NCBI GenBank assembly: GCA_037043455.1
Contig: JAWPHD010004499.1
Coordinates: 122,289 to 186,288, forward strand
From: Cyrtodaria siliqua
Lineage: Eukaryota; Mollusca; Bivalvia; Adapedonta; Hiatellidae
Length of the DNA stretch: 64,000 nucleotides
Direction: 5' to 3'
In this document: positions 43,352-54,933 of the stretch, in pieces
Position numbering within the stretch: position 1 is the stretch's first letter
Layout of the letters: every line of letters begins with the position of its first letter
Notes under the pieces: generated by a model
The model's database searches: none
The model's input: only the letters and a program-made list of their open reading frames with translations
What the model was told of the DNA's origin: nothing
Program-made: the position numbers and the translations under genes

Positions 43352-45580
43352 TATGCTCCCACAGGGAGGCATATAGTAATCGCACTGACCGTGCGTCCGT
43401 CAGTGCATGCGTCCGTCCATCCGACATCGTGTCTCAGCCATTCATCAGAAACTACTGAGATAATTTCATCAAACTGCACGCAAATGTTCCTCACAATGAT
43501 AAGGTGTGTCGCGCACAAGAATCATGACCATATCTCAAAGGTCAAGGTCACACATGGAGGTAAAAAAATCATCAAAATATTCATGTCTCGGCCATTACTT
43601 CGAAACTACTGAAAGGAGTCGCATCAAACTTCACACAAATGTTCATCACATTGAGAAGGTGTATCCGTGCAAGAGTCATGTCAGTGCCTAAAAGGTCGAG
43701 GTCACAGCTGGAGGTCAAAGGTGAAAAAAATCATCAAAAAATTCATGTCTCAGCTATTACTTGGAAAGTGCTGAAGGGAGTTGTGTCAAACTTCACACAA
43801 ATGTTCATCACGTTACGAAGGTGTGTCGCACATAAGAATCATGTCCGTGTATCAAATGTCAAAGTCACACTTGGTGGTCAAAGGTAAAAAAATGTGAAAA
43901 AACTCATATCTCAGCCATTACTTGGAAACTACTAAATAAGTTGCATCAAACTTCATACAAATGTTCATTACCATGAGAAGGTGTCTCACGTACAAGAATC
44001 ATGTTAGTGCCTCTAAAGTCAAGGTCACAGTTGGAGGTCAAAAAATCTTTAAACAAAAAATCATGTCTCAGCCATTACTTGGAAACTCCTGAAGTGAGTT
44101 GTGTCAAACTTCACACAAATGTTCATCAAATTGAGAATGTGTGTTGCCCGCAAGAATCATGTCAGTGTCTCAAAGGTTAAGGTGACACAGTTGGAGGTCG
44201 ATGGCCAGCAGAGCTTATGAGATGGCGAGTTGTCCGTCGTCTGTCGTCGTCGTCCATTAACTTTTTCTCGTTAAGATGATAGGGCCTTCATTTTTCATCC
44301 AATCTTTACCAAACTTTAACAGATTGTTAATATCAATGAAAGCTCGGACAAGTTCAAAATCCAGCAAGATCGGACCAGTAACAGTGGAGTTATAGCCCTT
44401 GATTTAGTTAAAAATGCTATATTTTGCCTTGTTAAGATGATAGGGCCTTGATTTTTCACCCGAATCTTTCCAAAATTGTACCAGATTGTTAATATCAATG
44501 AAAGCTCAGACAAGTTCGAAAACCAGCCATATTGGACCAGTAACAGCGGAGTTATGGCCCTTGATTTAGTTAAAAATGCTATGTTTTGCCTCGTTAAGAC
44601 GACAGGGGCTTCATTGTTCATCCGATCTTTACCAAACTTTGTCAGATCGTTAATTTAAATGAAAGCTCGGACAAGTTCGACAACCAGCCATATCGGACCA
44701 GTAACAGCGGTGTTATGGCCCTTGATTTAGTTAAAAATGCTATATTTTGCGTCGTTAAGACGATAGGGCCTTCTTTTTTTCATCGATCTTTACCAGACTT
44801 TATCAGATTGTTAATGTCAATGAAAGTTCAGACAAGTTCGAAAACCAGCCAGATCGGACCAGTAACAGTGGAGTTATGGCCCTTGAGTTCGTTAAAAATG
44901 TTATAATTTGCCTTGTGAATATGATAGGGCCTTCAGTTTGCCATCTGATCTTTGCCAAACTTTACCAGATTTTATGACTCTTTTTTTTATATTATTAAAT
45001 TATTTTTTTTGAATGATTTTTTTTTTAAATATATATATTGTTTTTATATTTTTTTATTTTTTTCTTTGAATTTTTTTTTTCTTTGAAACTTTTCATTGTT
45101 TTTTTTAGCTCTAGTGGCCAAGTTCGAAAACTAGCCAGATCGGACCAGTAACAGAAAAGTTATGGCTCTTGATTTAGTTAAAAATGCTATATTTTGCCTC
45201 GTTAATATGGTAGGGCCTTCATTCTTCATCTGATCTTTACCAAACTTTACCAGATTCTTTAGTTATGGCCCTTGATTTAGTTAAAAATGCTGGATTTTGC
45301 CCAAAACATTAAAAAAAATGTAAATTGCAGTCACTCGCTTCATTGATGTTATAAGAGCCAAGTTAGGCAGTAGAGCATCCACAGGCCCTCTTGGGCCTCT
45401 TGTTTTTCATGTCAGTAGTCCACAACTACTGAAGGCAATTAATGTTAACTTCAAACAAATGGTCATCACAATGAGAAGGTGTGTATTTTGCAAGAATCAT
45501 GTCAGTGCCTCAAAGGTCAAGGTCACGGGCAGATGGTTTGCTGTGGCGGCATCCGTGTCCCATGGACACATTTCTTGTTT
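43352..45580 (+). mobile_element. Helentron-like element (TATGCTCCC family) with nested element, copy B
   Basis: Twin of 29239-31332. The nested AGCTCTACTGGCC-family element occupies about 44200-45404. Its first roughly 26 bp, together with host bases, are deleted at 44199/44200, so its 5' hairpin is lost here. Outer and inner 3' hairpins are intact. Confidence 0.78.
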
Positions 45581-46590
45581 TATACATACGCTAATTTTTC
45601 ATTAAAAACAAGATGGTGGCAGGGGGAGTGTGGGGAGGGGTATTAATGTTAATCGTAAATCTCGGCCAGCTAGACCGTATCATGCATGTCTTACTTGCAG
45701 ATATCAGTCTGGGCAGATTAGGCCAATTAAAGCGCCCACTAGCGATTAGCACAATTTATTCGCGCGTTTTTATCACACGCATAAAGTTTGCGTGACGTCA
45801 TGTTGTAAATAAACATATAGCGTCAATTGTTGATGAATCATTTTAACTTTTTAATGTCACCTGCTACTTCTCATAAATTAAAAATAAAAAATTATTATTA
45901 AATTAACTTAAAAATATGTTTTTTGAAAGTCTCTTTGAATCTCTCAAAATCTCGCCAAAATTGCCCTAAACATTGGGGCGATTTCAAACGTCCTACTTTC
46001 CCCAGGTCCTGGTTCTGGATTCGTGAAGCATAGCGGGCCGGATGACCGAGGCTAACATATGACAAGGAAGTTTCTTCTGTAAATGATGATGTAGAAATTT
46101 ACTCTTTGATCACTATGTTTCTGTCAATTTTTATTAATAATCTTTCTGGAGCTCATGTTTCACCAAACTCATTCATTGGGATATTTATGATCATTGTCAT
46201 CCTGATTTTTGGGGGTTGCAGCAAAGAATTTGTTTTAGACAAAAGTAACCTATTTATAACATACTTATTAGTGAGTTATTGAAAATTCCCGTGAGTAATA
46301 TAAATATACACAATGGGTTAATTTTCTTGTAACATAATTACCATGACTTCAGTATATAGTTTATTTAAAGTCAAACCATAGACAGAATTATATTGTTATA
46401 ATTTATCATTTGGTGTCCAAAAAATTCCCAAGATGTTATAAAAGTAATTATGTTTGTCACAAGTGATATACTAGGCTGGATTTCTGCATAACCCAGTAGC
46501 TTTTCTCTGAATGCTGCTTTGTGTACCATTAATATAATTATGACCATAGACATGATAGACATAACCAAAATGTTGTAATTTTAAAGCATC
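45581..46590 (+). other. Non-coding part of copy B
   Basis: Matches 31333-32334. Nothing recognised. Confidence 0.35.
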
Positions 46591-47464
46591 CTTATCCTTT
46601 TCACCATTTTCCTCCTCCTCCTCCTCCTCCTCCTCCTCCTCCTCCTCTCCTCCTCCTCCTCCTCCTCCTCCTCCTCATTCTTATCACTTATCATTATGAT
46701 CATCATCTTCATCAAAATCATCATAGATTCATCATCATCATCATCAATCATCATCATCATCAACATCATCATTAAAATTATCATAATCATCTTTCATCAT
46801 TGTCATCATCATCATCATCATCATCATAAACATCATCATCATCATCAAAATCATCATTCATCATCATCATTATTATAATCAAAATCATCCTTTATTCTCC
46901 TCCTCATCATCATAATCATCATCATAATTATCATCATCATCATTAGATTCATCATTCATCTTCCTCCACATCATCAGCAGTATAATCATCATCATAATCG
47001 TCATCAAATTCATCATTAGCAGCATAATCATCATCATAGTCATCATTCATCATCACCATTATCATCAAAATCGTTATTCCTCCTCCTCCTCATCATCAAA
47101 ATCATCATCAAAATTATCATCATAATCATCATTGTCATCACTATCATCATCATTAGCATCATCATTATCATCATGCATTCATCACCATCATCATTATCAT
47201 TATAATCATCATGCATCATCAAAATCATTATCATCATCATTAAAATCATCATTTGTCACCATGACTATCATTATCATCATCACAATCATTAGCATCATAA
47301 TAATCATCATCATCATCATCATCATGAGCATCATCAAAATTATCATCAAAATCATCATCATCATCATTTATCATTCATTATCATCATTCATCATAATCAA
47401 AATCATCATGATAAGCATCATTCATCATCATCATCATCATCATCATTATCATCATTATCATCAA
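46591..47464 (+). repeat. (TCCTCC)n and (TCATCA)n microsatellite, copy B
   Basis: Longer version of the array in copy A. It begins with about 60 bases of TCC repeats and continues as TCA repeats with ATC/AAA variants. It resumes after the SINE at about 47712-47860. Confidence 0.92.
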
Positions 47465-47711
47465 TAACGTCTCTGACTTGTAATCACTTGCCCCTCACCG
47501 CTGTAGGTTCGATCCCTCAGGTGCCTAGGAATCTTTATGTGAGGAAGCTATCCAGCTGGCTTGCGGAACGTCGGTGGTTCTACCCAGGTGCCCGCCCGTG
47601 CACGAAAATTGCCCGGAGGGGCACCTGGGGTCTTCCTCCACCAATGGAAGCTGGAAAGTCGCCATATGACCTTAGCTGTTGGTGCGACTATAAAATCCAA
47701 TTCAATTCATT
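47465..47711 (+). mobile_element. tRNA-derived SINE (GGCCGAGTGGTTAACG family), 5'-truncated, inside the TCATCA array
   Basis: Starts within the tRNA-related head (AACGTCTCTGAC), keeps the B box GGTTCGATCCC and the body (GGAAGCTATCCAGCTGGC, TTGCCCGGAGGGGCACC), and ends CAATTCAATTCATT. Absent from copy A, so it post-dates the split of the two copies or is allelic. Confidence 0.8.
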
Positions 47712-47860
47712 ATCATCAAAATCACCATTCATCATCATATCATCATTAGCATCATCATCATTCATTCATCACCATCATCATAATCATCATTGATCATTAT
47801 CATTCATAATCATCAACACAATCATCATTCATCATCATCATCAAAATCATCATCCTATAA
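47712..47860 (+). repeat. (TCATCA)n microsatellite, copy B continued
   Basis: Continuation of the trinucleotide array 3' of the SINE. Confidence 0.9.
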
Positions 47861-47989
47861 AACCTATGGGAATGAAAAGTAGAGAAAAACTTACATACAT
47901 TATTTGTAATATTAGCTGAAAATGTACATTTCTTCATGCAGCCATCAATTTAAAAAGTAAATCTAGGTTTTCTGCATTTTTTTCTCTTT

Positions 47990-48248
47990 TGTTTTTGTAT
48001 ATTATATTTACGTATTCAAATTAGAAAACTGGGAATATTCATCCTTCATCTCATTTTCCAAAATATTATGTGTTGAGCATAAAATCCGGTTTTATTCTGT
48101 TGTGAAGTATGCTTATTTACCAGTGCAAAATTAACTTCTATATACATATGAGGATAAAATAGAAAATTCTGGGTGCACCGGCTTGTATAAATATGTATAA
48201 TTTGTGTCCATGGGTACAAGGTTGTCAATTTCCATCTCCAGTGCAGAA
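47990..48248. other. Spacer
   Basis: First unique sequence after copy B; no recognised feature. Confidence 0.3.
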
Positions 48249-48249
48249 T

Positions 48250-48452
48250 TTAACCCTTAACCCACTAAGCACGACTAAAAAAGCCTTTGCGTCATCAGCC
48301 TGCGAGTAACACACAGGCAGATCAGGGTTTACAATTTCCAGCTGCTGATCAGTCATTTCCCAAAAACACCCCTTTGTCACATAAATGTAATGGTCTTAAT
48401 TCAGCAAAAGAACCGTATATATATGTATATATGTAGCAGGTTAAGGGTTAAA
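48250..48452. mobile_element. Small MITE, TTAACCCTTAACC termini (1)
   Basis: The left end TTAACCCTTAACCC and right end GGTTAAGGGTTAAA are inverted copies about 200 bp apart. CTAAGCACGACT, CAGGCNGATC and ACCCCTTTGTCACA are shared with a second copy at 56024-56212. No coding content. Confidence 0.65.
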
Positions 48453-48534
48453 TACTAATCAAAATCTGCCTAAGAATCTACCATTTGATTCTCTGAAAAT
48501 ACTGCATCAACGTATTGGCTTAAAAGTGCTTGTT

Positions 48535-48806
48535 ATGGGGTGTCCGTGGCCGAGTGGTTAACGTCTCTGACTTGAAATCACTTGCCCCTCACCGCTGTAG
48601 GTTCGATCCCTCAGGGGCCTAGGAATCTTTATGTGAGGAAGCTATCCAACTGGCTTGCGGAACGTCGGTGGTTCTACCCAGGTGCTGCCCGTGCACGAAA
48701 ATTGCCCGGAGGGGCACCTGGGGTCTTCCTCCACCAATGGAAGCTGGAAAGTCGCCATATGACCTTAGCTGTTGGTGCGACTATAAAATCCAATTCAGTC
48801 AATCAA
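48535..48806 (+). mobile_element. tRNA-derived SINE, full length, with 14-bp target duplication
   Basis: Head GTCCGTGGCCGAGTGGTTAA (Leu/Ser-type A-box region, about 48542-48561) and GGTTCGATCCC B box at 48600-48610 form the RNA polymerase III promoter. The body matches 59446 and 47465, and the tail is CAATTCAGTCAATCAA. TAAAAGTGCTTGTT flanks it on both sides (48521-48534 and 48807-48820), proving retrotransposition by target-primed integration. Confidence 0.88.
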
Positions 48807-48857
48807 TAAAAGTGCTTGTTGAAGTTACTTGCTAATACAAGCTCTTCCTTTCATTAA

Positions 48858-49179
48858 AGAGACACACCACAATCTTGAAGTTGATATCTATCGTTAAAAT
48901 TAGCACATTGATTTATTAGTCCAGTATCATTTTAACGTTAAACCTGCTTGCAGATAATTAAATAAAAAAAATTGAGATTTCATTTTTTTTCGTTATTCTA
49001 CTAAATGTTTAAATATATTATTGGTACAATATAATCAGCAGTTAGTAATGTGTAAAAAAAACAATTTGCTTTGCATTATACGATTCTAATAATTATTTTT
49101 CATAACAAATATACGAGTTATGTAGAAAAATAATGGGATGCCGTGAGTTTTAAACAAAACAAGATTGCTGTGTGTCCCT
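48858..49179. mobile_element. TTAA-flanked MITE (2)
   Basis: TTAA at 48854-48857 and 49180-49183. The ends AGAGACACACC..CAATCTTG and CAAGATTGCTGTGTGTCCCT are imperfect inverted repeats of about 22 bp. Same family as 41120-41391. Confidence 0.75.
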
Positions 49180-49970
49180 TTAAACAGATAAAATACAGCA
49201 GAGTCTGGGGACTTGGAGACCGCATCTTCTTCTAAAATTTAGTTTTGAATAATGCACAAAACTAATCGGTACAAATTGATCTAATTTGATCACAGACAAC
49301 AGCGGAAAGCTTTTGAGTTTTATACAGCAGTGACAACACTATAGCTCGAAATCGAATTTTTTCACTGTAACTAGAAAATGCACTAAATTCTTGTTTTTTG
49401 TTCTACTGGCCAAAGGCCATGAAGAGCTGGCAAGTTTTCTGTCATATATCATTAACAATTAAGATCTTGGATAAGTTCCTTCAGGATCCAGTCAGATACG
49501 GTCGCGAATATCTGAGTTATAGCCCATGAATTATCGGAAATTGCATAATTCGGCCTTTTTACCAAAAAAGCGCTTTCATTTTCTATCTAATCTTAAACAA
49601 ACTTTCACAGACAAATCCATCAACCAGGATATCCGATGATATAAAAGTGAGTGATCTACTATTGAATCTGCAAAAAGTATATATTTTGACCTTAGCACTT
49701 TCGTAATTGATCCAATCCAAACTAAGTCTCACAAAATGTGTATGATAATAAGCTTGTGAATAAGTTCTTCAGTCAAGTCAAGCATATCTGACTGTATAAG
49801 GTAGAGTTAACTGCCCTTGAGTCAGCAACCCTCCCCACCCCTCACCACCGGTATAATGTTGTTGTCACCGATACCCTCCTGAACTGCATGTTGGATTTCG
49901 AGGAGACTCCGTAGGAAGCATTGGTATGAAGCCTAGTTGTGCATATCACGTTTGTTTTCCGGTTCGATGA
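49180..49970 (+). mobile_element. Degenerate Helentron-like fragment
   Basis: TTCTACTGGCCAAAGGCCATGAAGAGCT at about 49404 is a decayed 5' hairpin. It is followed by loosely repeated units with AAACTTTCACAG and GTTATAGCCC. No 3' end. The first 200 bases hold no feature. Confidence 0.45.
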
Positions 49971-51240
49971 TTTTTAGCTCAACTGATCAGAGATCAGCGG
50001 AGCTTATGCCGTGGTGCGGCGTCCGTCGTCCGTCCGTCCGTCCGTCTGTCCGTCTGTCCGTAAACTTTTATTTGTAGCGACTTCACAGCTGAAACTACTG
50101 GATGGATATTCATGAAACTTTACAGAAATGTTGCCCATAAAGTCTAGTTGATCCTAGCAAAAATTCATGTTGATGTGAAATCCAAGATGGCCGCCAAAGC
50201 TAAAAATAGAGTTTTAAAATACAAGTTTGTAGCGACTTCTTCTTGAAAACTATAAGTGATATTGATATGGGACTTTTTCTAAAATGATCAGCATGACATG
50301 ATGTTGATCCTAGTCAAAAATCGTTTTGATTAAACGTTAAACATGGCTGCCAGCGGCCATCTTTGTTTACATAGAGTTATATAGTAAAAACTTGTAGCGA
50401 CTTCTTCTCTGAAACTACTTGGCGGATTGTCATGAAACTTTACAGGAATGTTGCTCTTGATGTCTAATTGATCCTATCAAAATTTCAGGTCGGCCGGAAA
50501 TTCAAGATGGCCGTCACAGCTAAAAATAGATTTTTAAAAAATAAGTTTGTAGCGACTACTTCTTGAAAACTATAAGTGATATTGATATGGGACTTTTTCT
50601 AAAATGATCAGCATGACATGATGTAGATCCTTGTGGAAAAATATTTTGATTCGACGTTAAACATGGCTGCCAGTGGCCATCTTTGGTTACATAGAGTTAT
50701 ATAGTAAAAACTTGTAGCGACTACTCCTCTGAAACTACTTGACGGATGTTCATGAAACTTCACAGGAATGTTGCTCTTGATGTCTAATTGATCCTAGAAA
50801 AATTTCAGGTCGGCCGGAAATTCAAGATGGCCGCCACAGCTAAAAATAGATTTAAAATAAATAAGTTTGTAGCGACTACTTCTTCAAAACAATAAGAGAT
50901 ATTGATATGGGACTTTTTCTAAAATGATCAGTATGACATGATGTTGGTCCTTGTCGAAAATCGTTTTGATTTGACCTTAAACATGGCTGCTTTGTTTACA
51001 TAGAGTTATATAATGAAAACTTGTAGCGACTACTTCTTTGAAACTACTTGACGGATTTTCATGAAACTTCACAGGAATGTTGCTCCTAATGTCTTATTGA
51101 TCTTAGCAAAATTTCAGGTCGGCCGGAAATTCAAGATGGCCGCCACGGTTAAAAATAGATTTTCAAAAAACAAGTCTGTAGCGACTACTTCCTGAAATCA
51201 AAATCAATCAGTAGAGCTTCAAGGTCATTGACCTCTTGTT
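49971..51240 (+). mobile_element. Helentron-like element, complete (AGCTCAACTGATC family)
   Basis: T-tract; hairpin 49976-50004 (AGCTCAACTGATC with GATCAGCGGAGCT); (CCGT)n linker; alternating units of about 150 bp with GAAACTACTTGACGGAT, CATGAAACTTCACAGGAATG, GGAAATTCAAGATGGCC and ATGATCAGCATGACATGATG; 3' palindrome AAGGTCATTGACCT (51221-51234) followed by CTTGTT. A close relative is at 56877-58127. No protein. Confidence 0.82.
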
Positions 51241-51497
51241 GAGTTATGTCCCTTTGAATTTTTTAAGTTTAAATTTTGATGAAACTTAGTAGGAAGCGTC
51301 GATATGATGTCTAGTTGTGCATATTCCTTGTGCGTTTCAGTTTAATAAATTGTGATGGAGTTTTGGGCCTTTGACATTTTAACTTTAAATTTGTTGTCAC
51401 CGCTACTCTTCCTAAACCCAATGTTGGATTGAAATTAATATGTTCCTACTAAACCAGGTCAGAATGAATGACCTTGACCTACTTTTTGGACTAAATT
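51241..51497 (+). other. Fragment of a repeat unit
   Basis: Resembles the interior of the 49180-49970 fragment (GATGAAACTTAGTAGGAAGC, GTCTAGTTGTGCATAT). It may be the flank into which the complete element inserted: the sequence either side of 49971-51240 continues this theme. Confidence 0.4.
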
Positions 51498-52230
51498 AAT
51501 TATACTCCCCGCGAACGAAGTTTGTAGAGGGGGTATACTGGAATCGGCTCGTCCGTCCGTCTGTCCGTAGACATTGTGTCCGTAGACACACTGTTATCTG
51601 ATCAATAACTTTTGTTAGGAATGAGTTATTGCGATGAAACTTGCAGGGTGTGTAGCTTATATGGAAAGGAAGCTTGGGATTGCATTTGGGGTCACTGGGG
51701 TCAAGGTCACTGTTACTAAAAAATAGAAAAAGCAGTTTCCGCTCAATAACTTTTGTTAGAAATTAAGTATTGCAATGAAACTTGCAGGATGGATAGCTTA
51801 TATGGAAAGGAAGCTTGGGATTGCATTTGGGGTCACTGGGGTCAAGGTCAAGGTCACTGTTACTAAAAAGTAGGAAAACGGTTTCCGCTCAATAACTTTT
51901 GTTAGGAATGAGATATTGCGATGAAACTTGCAAGGAAGGTAGCTTAAATGGAAAGGAAGCTTGGGATTGCATTTGGGGTCAAGGTCAAGATCACTGCTAC
52001 TAAAAACAGAAAAAGCAATTTCCGCTCAATAACTTTTGTTAGAAATGAAGTATTGCAATGAAACTTGCAGGGTAGGTAGCTTATATGGAAAAAAGGCTTG
52101 GGATTGCAATTGTGGCAACTGGGGTCAAGGCCAAGGTCACTGTTGCTAAAAATGGAAGAATGCTTTCCACTCGATAACCTGGTTTTCCTGGAATTTCCAG
52201 TTATCTTGTTGATTTGACTATTATACCTCA
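51498..52230 (+). mobile_element. Helentron-like element (TATACTCCCC family)
   Basis: The 5' hairpin TATACTCCCC/GGGGGTATA spans about 51502-51538, then GTCCGTCCGTCTGTCC. Four units of about 170 bp follow with CAATAACTTTTGTTAG, GCGATGAAACTTGCAGG, GGAAGCTTGGGATTGC and GGGGTCAAGGTCAC. The right end near ATTATACCTCAGCC is not a clear hairpin. Confidence 0.7.
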
Positions 52231-52880
52231 GCCAAAGGAGCATACCCTCTAACAGAAGACTTCATTATAACATTTATAAAGATTAGGTAAGACAGTCATA
52301 TTATTTTCCCAATTCTGGATTTTTCTGCATATTCAGCACCCTTTTAACTATCTGTTATAAAAATATAAAAAAACATGGTTAATAATTTATAAAATCTTTA
52401 TGACAATTGTTTTCTACCTAATGCCTAATTTATGATAATATCATTCCGAATAACCAGGTGTTTGCATCGCAGCCTGGTTCCCTGGCCTCCAACAATGCTT
52501 TGTGGAAGGCCAGGCAACCAGGCTAGCTGCTAAATAACATCGGGAACGCGCACCTGTTTTGGATGGTTTAATTTGCGTGACCCGGTACAGTATTTGATGT
52601 GATTTGTGGCGCGATCCTAAAACTGTAAAAAGATGCATTGGATAAATAAAAGAAAAATAAAGGAAAATAGAACCTTATTGTTTGATTCTAATCACGTGTA
52701 TTATTAAATTAATTATAAATAAAGCAAAGTAAAAAAGCGAAATATCCAATATCGACAAAACTTATATATTGTCAAATATTCATTGGTAATAACAATTTAG
52801 GTGCAACTTTAAAAAAAATCAGGGCAAGTGACTTTTCAGTCCGGGCAAGTGGACTTGAAATCTACTCTGGGCCTTTCCCC
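52231..52880. other. Spacer containing a compact hairpin
   Basis: No gene was recognised. The one structure of note is the 54-nt hairpin at 52471-52524. Confidence 0.4.
52471..52524. other. 54-nt hairpin with about 21-bp stem
   Basis: AGCCTGGTTCCCTGGCCT on the left pairs with AGGCCAGGCAACCAGGCT on the right with one mismatch and one bulge; the loop is about 11 nt. Size and stem suit a short pre-miRNA-like fold or a MITE remnant; nothing shows expression. Confidence 0.5.
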
Positions 52881-53742
52881 TGTTGTGGCATCTACTCCTC
52901 TGAAACTACTTGACATATGTTTCATGAAACTTCACAGGTATGTTGCTAATACAAGTCAGCCGGAAATTCAAGATGGCCACCACAGCTAAAAATAAAAATT
53001 ACAAATACATTTTCTTGCCGCCCACTTCCCCAAAACCATAAGGGTTATTGATTTGGAACCTTAACCCAAAATTACAGGCATGCCATGTAGATGGTCCTAA
53101 CCAAAATTCATTTCTATTCGATGTCAAACATGACAGCGAACGCCCATCTTTGTTTATATAGAGTTAATATAAAGGCAAAACTTGTGGCCACTACTCCCCT
53201 GAAACAACTTCATGGATTTAAATGCAGCTTTACAATAATGTTGCTCTTGCTGAGACTTGTTGGTGCTAGCAAAAAAAACATGCCGGCCGGAAATTCAAGA
53301 TGGCTGCCACAAAACAAGTTTGTGGCGAGTGCTTCTCAAAAATCATAGTAATATTGCTTTGGAACCTTTACTAAAATGACTGGCTTGACATGTAGTTGGT
53401 CCTACGCAAAATTCATTTTGATTCGATGTCAAACCTGGTCACCAGCGACCATCTTCGTTTACATAGAGTTATATAGGACAAACTGGTGGCGATTACTCTG
53501 AAAAAAAAACTTGATGGATTTTCATGACACTTAAATTTACCGGAATGATGCTCTTGATGTCTAGTTGGTCCTAAGTAAAAAAATCAGGTTGGCCAGAAAT
53601 TCAAAATGGCCACCACAGTTAAAAATACTGCAAATGCAAGTTCATGGCGACTGCTGATTTTAACCAACCATCTCAAACAATAACTTGCCACTTCCTACAA
53701 CCCTTAATCATGAACTTCACGTGAGGATTCAGCGGCCTCTTG
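52881..53742 (+). mobile_element. Old Helentron-like copy (AGCTCAACTGATC family), 5' lost
   Basis: Diverged units with TCTGAAACTACTTGACAT, GGAAATTCAAGATGGCC and CATCTTTGTTTA match the elements at 49971 and 56877. The 3' end CGGCCTCTTGTTC is decayed. Confidence 0.6.
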
Positions 53743-54933
53743 TTCAGTGGATAAGGACGCCTCGGCTTGAGAGATCTATAACATATAACAAGAATCACTT
53801 TGCCAATAACAGTCATAAAAATTCATACAATCTTTAAACTTAACTATAGGAACAGCTCAAAACTATTTGCTTACTAATGTTTTCGCCATTCAGTATGCAG
53901 TACTTTGATTGTGTAGTGTTCCAGAGATGCCTTTTATTCTAATAAAAACAAACCTAAAACCCCAATATTTAAAATAAAACTTGTTCTGTTGGAGGAATAA
54001 TTGGTTGCTTAAATGGGATAAATATTGATGGGAATTGTATTTGAAAGAAGATTATTAATCTCTTTTAGCATCATTATGAGACTTGTGAGACCGTAGCTAA
54101 ATGTCAAGGAATATAACAAGATTTCTTAATACATTATATAATTATGGAACAAAACAATTCTCACAAAACTGTTCTTATGAAACCCTCTGTGCAAGAGTAA
54201 GGGTTTCATACAAGGAAAATACCGAGATTTCTTGCATTATATATGATGTAAAGTCATTCTTACAAAACTGTTCTTATGTAAACGCTGTTCAAGAACAAGG
54301 GCTTCGTACAAGGTATGTACCGAGATATTATAACTGGTCAAAAACCATTACGTGGTCCCGCCTTAATTCCATTAAGCAATGTGAAAGCTTATATTAGCAG
54401 GCTTTTATAACGGATATTTCGACAAGTTTAAAAACATATTTTACTGAAAAAATGCAACAACCTGTTTAAAATTACCTATTAAATGTTTTAATTTTACAAT
54501 ATGCAAACTTTTTAAGCTGAAATTAAGATTTTATTTCATACACCATACGCCAACCCCGATGTCGCTTTTTGGAGAAGGGGTTGGATGGGGTATGAAAGTT
54601 AATACTTGGACCACGTAATGTCAAAACACAAAAGTGGTTTTAGGAAATATATTAGTAAAACCTTCTGAACTGCCATAAAAATTGTTTTATCAATGTAGCC
54701 TTCTGAACTTCTATAAAACATCCTTACTGCACTGTAATATTGAAAGTGCATTTAAATTCCCAATGCTCGGCTTGCACATCTAATCTGAAAATAGTAGGTC
54801 CTCAAATTAGATAAACTTTCATAATTACAGCTTGCAATAAATAAAACATTATTCTGAAATGAAATTTAGGAATTCTCATGGTAGAATACAAATGGCAAGA
54901 ATTGAAAATGAGTCGAATAATTATTCCCAGATA
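53743..54933. other. No recognisable gene; hairpins and a short duplication
   Basis: A roughly 80-bp block with ACAAAACTGTTCTTATG, AAGGGTTTC-like and TACCGAGAT repeats at about 54157 and 54260. A 64-nt hairpin sits at 54534-54597 (TTTCATAC..CCAACCCC pairing with GGGGTTGG..GTATGAAA, 3-nt bulge and 19-nt loop). No coding signature. Confidence 0.4.

Larger units (their letters stand above)
35788..47989 (+). repeat. Duplicated segment, copy B
   Basis: Direct repeat of copy A, split by the 6069-bp element at 36930-42998. Coordinates correspond as 27476-28877 to 35788-36929, and 28875-34915 to 42999-47989. Very high identity over non-coding DNA means a recent duplication or two alleles of one locus. 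Confidence 0.9.

Noticed and set aside
32273..47467. His/Ile/Ser-rich and Met/Asp-rich frames
   Set aside because: Translations of (TCATCA)n and (TCCTCC)n microsatellites.
48535..48620. Possible tRNA gene (A box and GGTTCGATCCC B box)
   Set aside because: It is the head of a dispersed SINE: the same body and tail recur at 47465 and 59446 with target duplications, and no full cloverleaf with acceptor stem was seen.
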